Shown piece by piece: positions 34,349 through 42,745 of a stretch of DNA of 64,000 nt. Position 1 is the stretch's first letter, and each line of letters opens with the position of its first letter. Below the pieces are notes generated by a model that was not told the origin of the DNA, ran no database searches, and was given only the letters and a program-made list of their open reading frames with translations. The position numbers and the translations under genes are program-made. Origin of the DNA: UBA5448 sp045536965 (lineage in GTDB: Bacteria > Bacillota > Clostridia > Oscillospirales > SIG627); NCBI GenBank assembly GCA_045536965.1, contig JAZSON010000032.1, forward strand, positions 80,014-144,013, read 5' to 3'.

Positions 34349-36145
34349 TTAGAATACGCTCAACTCGGCGATGTGGACCGTTTGATCGAGTAATGCGGGG
34401 TATTCGCTTTCCTTGCCAACGGTGGAAAGGACCTCGAAGCGGATATACCTTGCCGTATGTTCTTCCATGGGAATGATCTCTTCCGCACCGAAGATACGGA
34501 GAACACCTTTGGCTTTTTCGGTGAAATTTTTGCCGTCGGTCGAGGTGGACAAAAGGTAGCGGCAGGCGAAATGGGTGACCGCTTCGTTGATCTGTCTGTT
34601 ATGCGCCACAAGATCTGCCATACCAAAGCGCGGGGGATAATGCCCGAAGGCGCGAACCGTTTTTTCTTCTCCCATATCTATAACGAGGTCGGCGGTTTTT
34701 AAATCGCTTTCCCAAGCATCCGACGGATCGTTGTTTACGAGAATGCTTGCGTCCTGACCGCTTGTAAGCTCGGTTACACGAAAGCGGGATTTATCAAGCG
34801 GCGGGAAAACGGGCGGGGTGTGATCCGAGGGGGCGCGACCCGTAAAAACGGGCATGGACCACGTTTTTCTGCCCTGCGGGTCGGTCAGACGCAGAAAGAA
34901 ATAGCGTGCGGTATCGGATTTGACGGTGAAAGAAAAATCTTTGCCGCCGTTATTTACGCTGTGAACCGTTTCGCCTTCATCCGAAATGACACGGCAAACG
35001 GTGGGAATGCAGGTTGCATCGTCACGGAAAGTATCGAGGGTAACGTGGAAGGTGTAAGTGTCGGTGAGCGGGAGGGTTGCGGGGGCGGGGATGCCATTGA
35101 CGGTGTAGGTCAGTTTGACGTTGCCGCTTTCTGTGGCGTAGAAGCGGTTGTTCAATAAGGCATCCAAAAAGGCTTCCTTGGATTTTTCGGGTGCGAGGAT
35201 GACCGTTTTTCCCGGCATGGCATCAAATCCCCAGTTGGGACCGTGTTCATCGCTTGCACAGGTGGGGGAAACGTGAAAGCCGCAGTCGAGGGCAAGAGAA
35301 TAGGTCCATTCGTTGAGAGCGTTGCTGCTCCGATCGGTACCGTTGCCCATTTCTACACCTTTGATCATGCGAAGCATATCAGGGGTGTTATTGCGGTGGA
35401 GAGAAAAATTCCAGATGCCGTTTTTATCGTATCCCACCACTTGGGGATGCGCCAGTACGCAGACGGGCGCGGGCGCCTGTTTCATAGCTTCGATAAAGGT
35501 ATCCCAGTTGTCGGTGGTGATGAAACGGCTGTTGTTGATACAAACTACCTCGCCGCCGTTTTTGCGGGTGTTGCCGAAGCGGTCGGGCTCGATAGGAGAA
35601 ACCTCCGATTCGCTACCCGCGAAAAAGACGGTATCCATCGGCGCGTTTATTTCGGGTTCGACGAAGCCGCGGAAAAACACCTTCGGATTGGTGACGACCG
35701 CATGATCGGTGATAACGGTGAAGTCGAGGTTTTTTTCAGCTTTCATTTTACGAACGTAGTTTTCAAGACCGCTTTCGTCCAGCGCAAAAGTATCGTGGTT
35801 GTGGTCTTGGGAGGTGTGGCAGTGAAAATCGCCCAAGAAATGTAAAAGGGGTTTAGCACCTGCTTCTTGGCGAGGTCGAATGACCACATCGCAGGAATAG
35901 GTTTGACCGTTATACTCGGCCGTGACTTTCGCTTTGCCTACGCGATGTAAAGCGAGCAAAACGCCGTGGTTGGCACTGATATCTTTGCCCGAAAAGGTTT
36001 GCATGGTTACTGTGTCGCCATCAATATGCCAGATGATGTCAGCAAGGGAGAGGTTTTCCTCGGCGGTCAGATAAACGGGAAGGACGTCACCGACAAAGGA
36101 GGTGACGGTGGTTGCGGAAATACGGCATTTTTGCAAATCAGACAT
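34349..36145 (-). CDS. PHP-domain metallohydrolase with Ig-like and discoidin-like domains (CehA/McbA-like)
   Basis: Protein of 598 residues in three parts. An N-terminal beta domain of about 95 residues resembles a bacterial Ig-like fold. A PHP-type metal site follows (LLHFLGDFHCHTSQDHNHD near residue 105, FTVITDHAVV, VLAHPQ and SDEHGPNWG). The C-terminal 150 residues look like an F5/8 type C carbohydrate-binding module (NDPSDAWESDLKTADLVIDMGEEKTVRAFGHYPP). CehA-type PHP proteins hydrolyse carbamates or phosphoesters; with a sugar-binding module, the target may be a modified glycan. No signal peptide is seen. GAGGAGGA precedes the ATG, 11 bases after the SGNH stop. Confidence 0.72.
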   Translation of the reverse strand: MSDLQKCRISATTVTSFVGDVLPVYLTAEENLSLADIIWHIDGDTVTMQTFSGKDISANHGVLLALHRVGKAKVTAEYNGQTYSCDVVIRPRQEAGAKPLLHFLGDFHCHTSQDHNHDTFALDESGLENYVRKMKAEKNLDFTVITDHAVVTNPKVFFRGFVEPEINAPMDTVFFAGSESEVSPIEPDRFGNTRKNGGEVVCINNSRFITTDNWDTFIEAMKQAPAPVCVLAHPQVVGYDKNGIWNFSLHRNNTPDMLRMIKGVEMGNGTDRSSNALNEWTYSLALDCGFHVSPTCASDEHGPNWGFDAMPGKTVILAPEKSKEAFLDALLNNRFYATESGNVKLTYTVNGIPAPATLPLTDTYTFHVTLDTFRDDATCIPTVCRVISDEGETVHSVNNGGKDFSFTVKSDTARYFFLRLTDPQGRKTWSMPVFTGRAPSDHTPPVFPPLDKSRFRVTELTSGQDASILVNNDPSDAWESDLKTADLVIDMGEEKTVRAFGHYPPRFGMADLVAHNRQINEAVTHFACRYLLSTSTDGKNFTEKAKGVLRIFGAEEIIPMEEHTARYIRFEVLSTVGKESEYPALLDQTVHIAELSVF

Positions 36146-36156
36146 AAACATCCTCC

Positions 36157-36783
36157 TCAACCGAGCTTTTTAAATCCCTCCAGCCAGGCATCCGTGATGA
36201 TGCCGTGTCCTGCGGGATTGGGATGTACGCCGTCCATGAGCCAGTATTCTGCGGGGGCCTTTTTGACCGCCTCATTGAATCTGTCTTGGAGCGGGACGAA
36301 AACCAGACGGTTGTTTTCTGCGACTTCTTTTGCCGCTTTGGCGCGGAGGGCGGTTTCGGCAGAGAAAATATCCAATTTTTCGGCAGTGGCGGTGCCCGTT
36401 AGCACGAATGGCTCGAGGATCATGATTTTGGTATCGGGCAGGGCTTCTTTGATTTCTTCGATCAGGTCGGAATAGACTTTGAAGAACTTTTCAGCACAAA
36501 CACCGTTTTGCGCCGAAATTTCGTGCCAAACATCGTTAATACCGATCAGAATGGAAACGAGATCGGGGCGGAGGTTGATAAGATCAACCTTGATGCGGGC
36601 GTACAGATCGACGATACGGTTGCCTGAAACGGCGCGGTTTTTATAGGTGTATTCATCGGGATACTTTGAGCCCAAATGCCCCGCGACCATAGTGGCGTAG
36701 CCGTGGCCGAGATTGTATCCGTCGCGGGCGCGATCGCGTCCTGCATCGGTAATGGAATCACCTTGAAAAAGAATGGTTTTCAT
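36157..36783 (-). CDS. SGNH/GDSL hydrolase
   Basis: Protein of 208 residues with all four SGNH blocks: GDSITD (Ser10), the glycine of block II in RAVSGNRI, GINDVWHE (block III Asn) and DGVHPNPAGH (catalytic Asp and His). Members deacetylate carbohydrates or act as esterases. No signal peptide is present. The ATG at 36783 is chosen over an upstream alternative because FQGDS usually begins within ten residues of the start. It is transcribed ahead of the PHP-domain gene, which suggests a joint role in trimming substituted sugars. Confidence 0.88.
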   Translation of the reverse strand: MKTILFQGDSITDAGRDRARDGYNLGHGYATMVAGHLGSKYPDEYTYKNRAVSGNRIVDLYARIKVDLINLRPDLVSILIGINDVWHEISAQNGVCAEKFFKVYSDLIEEIKEALPDTKIMILEPFVLTGTATAEKLDIFSAETALRAKAAKEVAENNRLVFVPLQDRFNEAVKKAPAEYWLMDGVHPNPAGHGIITDAWLEGFKKLG

Positions 36784-36810
36784 AGTATTTTCATTTCGTG
36801 TCAAAACGTT

Positions 36811-36841
36811 CAGCCGATTGGCCGTGCACGGCAATCGGCTG
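36811..36841 (-). terminator. Terminator after ftsH
   Basis: Stem CAGCCGATTG (36811-36820) with 36832-36841, followed on the minus strand by a short U run (AACGTTTTG). It may be leaky, letting some transcription enter the SGNH/PHP genes. Confidence 0.6.
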
Positions 36842-36848
36842 ATCTTGA

Positions 36849-38894
36849 TTATTCTTCGTTGTTTTCGCTCGTGTTTTCTTCGCTTGTTTCCTGCTCTTCT
36901 TGCTCTTGTGCAAGTTTTTTGGCAAGTTCTTCCGAAAGACGACGGTTTTCCTCTTCTTGTCGGCGGTTTTCTTCTTTGCTGCGAGAAATTTTTTCTTCCT
37001 TCATGGCAACCAATTTTTCCTCGGTTACATCGGGATCGGTCATGGCGAGCTCAAATTGTTCGGCATCCATGATTTCGTGCTTCATCAAATATTGGGCGAT
37101 GAAGTGAAGTTTTTCCATATCTCCAACCAGAATTTTTTCGGCACGGGTGTAAGCTTGGCCGATGATTTCCATGGTTTCGTCATCAATGAGGGCGGCAATC
37201 TTTTCGGAATAGTTGCGGGTGTTTGAAAATTCTTTGCCCAAAAAGACTTCGGTGTGTCCCGTTCCGTAAACAATCGGGCCGAGTTTTTCGCTCATACCAT
37301 ATTGCATGATCATGTTACGGGCCATTTGAGAGGCGCGCTGAATATCATTGGAGGCACCGGTGGAAATGTCGCCGAGCACCAATTTTTCGGCGGTTCTGCC
37401 GCCAAGGAGGGTGACGATCTCCTCTTCCATTTCCATTTTGGACATATACGACTTGTCTTCGCTGGGGAGAGAGAGGGTATAACCACCCGCGCGACCTGCG
37501 GGGATGATGGAGATTTGGTGAACAGGGTCTTGGCTATCCAAACGTTTTGTGACGATGGCGTGCCCTGCTTCATGATAAGCAGTCAGTTTCTTTTCTTTTT
37601 CGGTAACAACCTTAGATTTCTTTTGAGGACCGACCAAAACCTTGATGGTTGCCTCCTCCAGTTCGGTGTGGCCGATGAGTTTTTTGCCTTTTCTGGCAGA
37701 AAGCAAGGCGGCTTCGTTTAAGAGATTGGCAAGATCGGCGCCCGTAAAACCGGCGGTGGATTTGGCGAGAACTTTCAGATCGACGTCGCCTTCAAGGGGT
37801 TTATCGGCGGCGTGCACCTTCAAAATGGCTTCTCTGCCGTTGATATCGGGATAGTTGACGGTTACTTGTCTGTCAAAGCGACCGGGACGCAAAAGCGCGG
37901 GGTCGAGAATATCGGGGCGGTTGGTGGCTGCCATGATGATAACACCGTCATTAGAACCGAAACCGTCCATTTCGACCAGTAACTGGTTGAGGGTCTGTTC
38001 GCGTTCGTCGTGTCCGCCGCCGAGACCTGCGCCTCTGTGACGGCCGACAGCGTCAATTTCGTCGATAAAGACGATGCTGGGGGAATTCTTTTTGGCGGTT
38101 TCAAAAAGGTCGCGCACACGAGAGGCGCCCACACCGACGTACATTTCCACAAAATCCGAACCCGAAATAGAGTAGAAAGGAACGCCCGCTTCGCCCGCAA
38201 CCGCTTTGGCGAGCAGGGTTTTACCGGTACCCGGAGGGCCGACAAGCAAAACGCCGCGGGGGATTTTTGCGCCGAGTTCAAGGTATTTGGCGGGATTTTT
38301 TAGAAATTCTACCACTTCCTGCAATTCTTCTTTTTCTTCGTCTGCACCTGCAACATCCTTGAAGAACACCTTTTTCTTTTCATCCGAACCGAGTTTGGCT
38401 TTGGCGCGGCCGAAAGAGTTCATCTTGCCGCCCTTGCCGCCGGTTGCTTGGTTCATTACAAAGAACCAAAGAAGGATGAATACAACCAAAATGATGACGT
38501 AGGGCAGATAGCTGACCCACCAGGGAGTGGGCTGAGGAACATCGTAATTATAGTCTTGGATGTTGCTTCCGATCTGTTCATCTTTGTTGGGCGTGGTCAC
38601 ATACTGACCAACATCATAATAGAAAAGATCGAGGCTTCTCAACTGATAGGTGAAGGTGCCGCCGGTGATTCCAAGCTCTTTGGCAGTTTCTCTTCCTTCT
38701 TCGGTGAGCACAACGGTCAGATAGTTGTCCTCGCTGACCACGAAGGATTTGACCTGATCTTCGTGGAAAAATTCCACTACGTCGCTATATTTGATTTCGA
38801 CTGTTGCCGCATTGTCGAGAAGGGTGCTTGTGACAATGAGAATACCGATGATCAGCACGACATAGAAGAGTATGATTTTAAGATTGCCCTTCAT
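36849..38894 (-). CDS. ftsH: ATP-dependent zinc metalloprotease FtsH
   Basis: Protein of 681 residues: membrane helices near residues 7-25 and 125-148 with an extracytoplasmic domain between, an AAA+ module (Walker A GPPGTGKT at 219-226, Walker B FIDEIDA near 276-282, SRH near 330) and a zinc protease domain with HEAGH at 441-445. The last 50 residues are a glutamate-rich, coiled-coil-like tail. It degrades membrane and regulatory proteins. It is the last gene of the seven-gene operon, in the conserved tilS-hpt-ftsH order. Confidence 0.97.
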   Translation of the reverse strand: MKGNLKIILFYVVLIIGILIVTSTLLDNAATVEIKYSDVVEFFHEDQVKSFVVSEDNYLTVVLTEEGRETAKELGITGGTFTYQLRSLDLFYYDVGQYVTTPNKDEQIGSNIQDYNYDVPQPTPWWVSYLPYVIILVVFILLWFFVMNQATGGKGGKMNSFGRAKAKLGSDEKKKVFFKDVAGADEEKEELQEVVEFLKNPAKYLELGAKIPRGVLLVGPPGTGKTLLAKAVAGEAGVPFYSISGSDFVEMYVGVGASRVRDLFETAKKNSPSIVFIDEIDAVGRHRGAGLGGGHDEREQTLNQLLVEMDGFGSNDGVIIMAATNRPDILDPALLRPGRFDRQVTVNYPDINGREAILKVHAADKPLEGDVDLKVLAKSTAGFTGADLANLLNEAALLSARKGKKLIGHTELEEATIKVLVGPQKKSKVVTEKEKKLTAYHEAGHAIVTKRLDSQDPVHQISIIPAGRAGGYTLSLPSEDKSYMSKMEMEEEIVTLLGGRTAEKLVLGDISTGASNDIQRASQMARNMIMQYGMSEKLGPIVYGTGHTEVFLGKEFSNTRNYSEKIAALIDDETMEIIGQAYTRAEKILVGDMEKLHFIAQYLMKHEIMDAEQFELAMTDPDVTEEKLVAMKEEKISRSKEENRRQEEENRRLSEELAKKLAQEQEEQETSEENTSENNEE

Positions 38895-38938
38895 AGAATC
38901 TGTTCACGCTCGCTTTCTTTTGGCACTCGGGTGCCTTG

Positions 38939-39526
38939 TTAGGAATTACTGTATGCTTCGGGTTTTAATACACCGATGTAGGGGAGATGGCGATAATCTT
39001 CAGCATAATCCAATCCGTATCCCACGATAAAGGCATCGGGGATTTCTGCGCCCACAAAATTGGCCTTGATGGGAACGGCGCGGCGGGCGGGTTTGTCGAG
39101 GAGTGTGCAGAGGGTGACGGTATGGGCACCCATCTCTTCAAAGGCTGCAACCACTTTCGAAAGGGTACGGCCGGAATCCAAAATGTCCTCGACTACCATA
39201 ATATCGGCATCACGGCAGAGTTCGGGCGGAAGTGTCAGACCCAGGGCAACGTTTCCGCTTGATGCAGTGCCCTGTCCGTAGGAAGAGGCGGTAATAAAGG
39301 CGATTTCAACAGGCAATTTGATCTGACGGATCAGATCCGAGAGAAACACCACGGCGCCCTTCAAAACGGCAACAACTACCAATTTCCCGTTTTTGCTCAA
39401 TCCTGTTTTTAAATAATGCTCCGTGATCTCACGACCGAGGCGGGCAACAATCTCTTGTGTCGCTTCGGCGTCGTAAAGCACCGATTGCACGTTGTTTTCG
39501 TAATCTTCAAATCGCGCGTTTTTCAT
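38939..39526 (-). CDS. hpt: Hypoxanthine phosphoribosyltransferase
   Basis: Protein of 195 residues. The PRPP-binding signature VVEDILDSGRTL lies near residues 110-121, and the flexible-loop SSYGQGT near 81-87. It converts hypoxanthine (and usually guanine) to IMP or GMP for purine salvage, complementing the NCS2 permease at 6-7 kb. Its start overlaps the tilS stop by four bases, giving coupled translation. Confidence 0.95.
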   Translation of the reverse strand: MKNARFEDYENNVQSVLYDAEATQEIVARLGREITEHYLKTGLSKNGKLVVVAVLKGAVVFLSDLIRQIKLPVEIAFITASSYGQGTASSGNVALGLTLPPELCRDADIMVVEDILDSGRTLSKVVAAFEEMGAHTVTLCTLLDKPARRAVPIKANFVGAEIPDAFIVGYGLDYAEDYRHLPYIGVLKPEAYSNS

Positions 39527-40896
39527 TTTGTTTGATCCTCACGTAAAAATGTAATTTTTATGTTTTTTCCGATGGTGCGATCTGCCTGCGGGAAAAGCGG
39601 GGCGCATACAATGCCTTGCTCGTCGCACACAAGCGGCCAAGATGCTCTGGCACAAAGCTTGATTTTTTGATCGGAAAATAATTTTTTTACACATTTGGTC
39701 TGTCCGTGTGCGCGGTATTTGTCGCCATCGGCTTTAGTACGCACCGTCAACGATTCTATTGTAGCAGAAGATAGGAAAAAAGTGTACCCTTTTTCCGAAA
39801 TGTTTTCACAATTTTCACCCATTCGACACGCCGAGACGTCCAATGCAAAAGAATATCCCGGTAAAGGGTTGTATCCCTCGTGCAATGCAATGACTTGGGG
39901 GACAAAATCGTTGCGGACGGGTGGGTTGAGGACAAGACGGTCCTCCTGCAATACAAGTACATCCTGCCCGCCGATGGAAAATGCCGCGCCTTCTTGCCCT
40001 TCGGATATTAAGCGGGCAATGGCTTTTACTTGTTCAAATGCAAGTGAACGGCCAAGCCAATGGGTCATAACGGCTTCTAAAGGTAATAAGGCACCCGACT
40101 CTTTTAAAAGATTGCGCAATCGAATAAGAGGGAGTCCTTTTTTTGTGTCGCCCCACTCGTTTAATGTGCGGACGGCAAGCGCGGAAAAATAAGCATCATT
40201 TTCGGCAGCTATTTCTGCAAAATGCGAAAAAGATAAATCTGCCGCGGGATTTTTCTCTTTGATGGCAGGGAGCAAACGGTGCCTGACATAATTGCGGAAA
40301 TAGGCAGTATCTTGGTTGGTTTGATCCTCGCAAAACAAAAGGTTGTTTTCACGGGTGTAGCAAAGAATTTCTTCGCTTGTCAGACAAAGAAGCGGTCGGA
40401 TTAAGCGGTCGTTTTGCGGTCGGATACCGGCAAGACCCCGTATGCCCGCTCCTCGTATGAGATGCATAAGGAGGGTTTCGCTTTGATCGGATGCGGTGTG
40501 CGCGGTGGCGATTTTGGTACAGTCGTTTTGGTCTGCGATTGCAAAAAGAAGGCGATAGCGTTCTTTACGACCCGCCTCCTCCAGCCCGCATTCCCATTTT
40601 TTGGCGAGGGCAGGGACATCGGCATGCATGACATGCAGCGGAATATTGTATGCGTTGCACAGGTTGCGACAGAACTCTTCATCGCGGTCGGCATCTTTGT
40701 CTCGAATACCGTGATGCAGGTGAAACGCCGAAAGAGAAAGGTCGTAGATTTCGCGCATTTTAATGAGAATGTGCAGCAGAGTGACCGAATCCTTGCCTCC
40801 CGAAAGAGACACCAGCACGCGGTCTTTGTGAGAAAAAAGGTTTTCGCGGCCACAGAAAGCAAGCACGCGATCAAAAATGGCTTTACGGTTCTTCAT
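39523..40896 (-). CDS. tilS: tRNA(Ile)-lysidine synthase
   Basis: Protein of 457 residues with the ATP-binding PP-loop SGGKDS at residues 32-37 and the downstream AFHLHHGIR and TAHTASDQSETLLMHLIRGAGIRGLAG motifs. A C-terminal substrate-binding domain follows from about residue 370. It attaches lysine to C34 of the AUA-reading isoleucine tRNA, an essential step. The start overlaps dnaB by 14 bases and the end overlaps hpt by four. Confidence 0.95.
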   Translation of the reverse strand: MKNRKAIFDRVLAFCGRENLFSHKDRVLVSLSGGKDSVTLLHILIKMREIYDLSLSAFHLHHGIRDKDADRDEEFCRNLCNAYNIPLHVMHADVPALAKKWECGLEEAGRKERYRLLFAIADQNDCTKIATAHTASDQSETLLMHLIRGAGIRGLAGIRPQNDRLIRPLLCLTSEEILCYTRENNLLFCEDQTNQDTAYFRNYVRHRLLPAIKEKNPAADLSFSHFAEIAAENDAYFSALAVRTLNEWGDTKKGLPLIRLRNLLKESGALLPLEAVMTHWLGRSLAFEQVKAIARLISEGQEGAAFSIGGQDVLVLQEDRLVLNPPVRNDFVPQVIALHEGYNPLPGYSFALDVSACRMGENCENISEKGYTFFLSSATIESLTVRTKADGDKYRAHGQTKCVKKLFSDQKIKLCARASWPLVCDEQGIVCAPLFPQADRTIGKNIKITFLREDQTK

Positions 40897-42250
40897 GGTA
40901 GGTATCCAAATTGCAAAAACGAGTAAACCTTCCTTCCCAGCCGAGCTGAATGGAACCGGTTGAACCGTGACGGTTTTTGGCGATGATACATTCTACCGTG
41001 TTATCGTCTTCGGCTTTGCCGCCGGTTTCATCTTTATAAAGGAAAAATACCATATCGGCATCTTGCTCGATAGAGCCCGATTCACGCAGGTCGGACAGCA
41101 TGGGTTTGCGGCCCTTCTTTTCGGTGTCACGGACGAGCTGGGATAAAAGCATGATGGGAACCTGCAATTCTTTGGCGAGGATTTTTAGGTTTCGGGTGAT
41201 GTCGCCGATTTCCTGCGCGCGGTTGTCGATATGACGGTCGGAACGCATCAACTGGAGATAGTCGATGACAACAAAACCGAGGTTTTTGATGCGGCGCAGT
41301 TTGGCGCGCATTTGAGAAACGGTGATGTCGCTGGTGTCGTCTACATAGAAATCGACCTGAGAAAGCGCGGTGGCCGCTTCGGCAAGACGTGCAAAATCGT
41401 CCTCTTGAAGATCACCGCTGCGAAGCTTATGGCTATCTACCCGCGCTTCCGAGGAAAGAATACGGGTTACTACTTCCACGCGGGACATTTCAAGCGAGAA
41501 CATGGCGACGGCCTTTTGTTTATTCTTTGCAACAGATGTTGCAATATTCGTGGAAAAACTGGTTTTACCCACACCGGGACGGGCGCCGAGCAAGACAAGG
41601 TTACCCGATGTCATGCCGACGATGTATCGGTCAAGCTCGGAAAAATACGTTGGGATGCCGTGCGCTTCTTCTTTGTTATGCTGCAAAAGGGGGAGTTGCT
41701 CTTTGTAAAATTCCAGAATGATATCGTGGATATGGACGAAATCATGGGTAATAAAGCCTTGTGTGAGGGCAAATACCTTTGATTCGGCGGCGTCGAGGAT
41801 TTGTTGGACAGGCTCGCTTCCTTCGTATGCGCTTTGCGATATTTCCTCTGAAACGGTGATCAATCGACGGAGCAACGCTTTGTCGTGGACAATGCGGGCG
41901 TAGTCGGAACAGTTGGTTACCGAGGGGACCGATTCGGCCAACTGCTTTAAGTATGCCGCCGCGCCATCCTCTTTGTAAACGCCGCGGTTTACCAAGAGAT
42001 TGACAAGGGTAACGGCATCGATATGTTTGCTCTGCAAAGAAAGTTCTTGAATGGCAGAGTAAATGGCGACGTGTTTATCTACATAAAAATCATCGGCCGC
42101 CAGAATACCCACCACGGTGGTAAGCCGCTCACTGTCGAGAATGAGAGCGCCTAAAACCGCTTGCTCTGCTTCCATGGAATAAGGAAGCTGTTTGACCATG
42201 AAAGGATCGTTCAAAGCGGCGGAATTTAACTCGGAATTGCCTTTAGCCAT
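40883..42250 (-). CDS. dnaB: Replicative DNA helicase
   Basis: Protein of 455 residues with the N-terminal helical domain (PYSMEAEQAVLGALILD), linker, and RecA-like helicase domain (Walker A GARPGVGKTSFS at about 222-233; FVVIDYLQLM; LSQLVRDTEKKGRKPMLSDLRESGSIEQDAD). No intein is present. It unwinds DNA at the replication fork (called DnaC in Bacillus subtilis). It follows rplI by nine bases, the usual order in Firmicutes. Confidence 0.97.
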   Translation of the reverse strand: MAKGNSELNSAALNDPFMVKQLPYSMEAEQAVLGALILDSERLTTVVGILAADDFYVDKHVAIYSAIQELSLQSKHIDAVTLVNLLVNRGVYKEDGAAAYLKQLAESVPSVTNCSDYARIVHDKALLRRLITVSEEISQSAYEGSEPVQQILDAAESKVFALTQGFITHDFVHIHDIILEFYKEQLPLLQHNKEEAHGIPTYFSELDRYIVGMTSGNLVLLGARPGVGKTSFSTNIATSVAKNKQKAVAMFSLEMSRVEVVTRILSSEARVDSHKLRSGDLQEDDFARLAEAATALSQVDFYVDDTSDITVSQMRAKLRRIKNLGFVVIDYLQLMRSDRHIDNRAQEIGDITRNLKILAKELQVPIMLLSQLVRDTEKKGRKPMLSDLRESGSIEQDADMVFFLYKDETGGKAEDDNTVECIIAKNRHGSTGSIQLGWEGRFTRFCNLDTYHEEP

Positions 42251-42259
42251 GATTTCACC

Positions 42260-42709
42260 TTATTTCTTTTCGGTCACCATTACATGAAGTTTGCCGGTGA
42301 TGCCGGTGTATAATTTTGCGGGAATTTCATATTGGCCGAATGCCTTGATGGGATCGGAAAGTTCGATTTTTCTTTTATCCACTGCGATACCATGCTGGGC
42401 TTCCAGTTGCTCGGAAATTTCTTTGGAGGTGACGGCGCCATAAAATTTGCCGTCTCCGCCTGCGGTGGCTTGGATCTTAATGATAAGATTATTTAACTTT
42501 TCTGCCAATTCCTTCGCGGCTTGGGTTTCCATCTTGATTTTATATGCTTTGGCTTCTTCCTGGGATTTTAAAGTGTTCATGGCAGAAGCATCGGCCACAA
42601 CAGCCAAATTGCGGGGGAAAAGGTAGTTTTTGGCATAGCCGTCGGATACATTTACAAGTGTACCCTTTTTTCCCAGAGAACGGACGTCTTCTTTTAAAAT
42701 AACTTTCAT
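42260..42709 (-). CDS. rplI: 50S ribosomal protein L9
   Basis: Protein of 149 residues, the usual L9 length, opening MKVILKEDVRSLGKKGTLVNVSDGYAKNYLFPRNLA, the L9 signature, with a long connecting helix and a C-terminal domain. It lies between gdpP and dnaB as in Bacillus. GGAGGAAAC lies before the ATG. Confidence 0.97.
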   Translation of the reverse strand: MKVILKEDVRSLGKKGTLVNVSDGYAKNYLFPRNLAVVADASAMNTLKSQEEAKAYKIKMETQAAKELAEKLNNLIIKIQATAGGDGKFYGAVTSKEISEQLEAQHGIAVDKRKIELSDPIKAFGQYEIPAKLYTGITGKLHVMVTEKK

Positions 42710-42745
42710 GTTGTTTCCTCCAAACTATCTATGTTTTAGCAGAGA

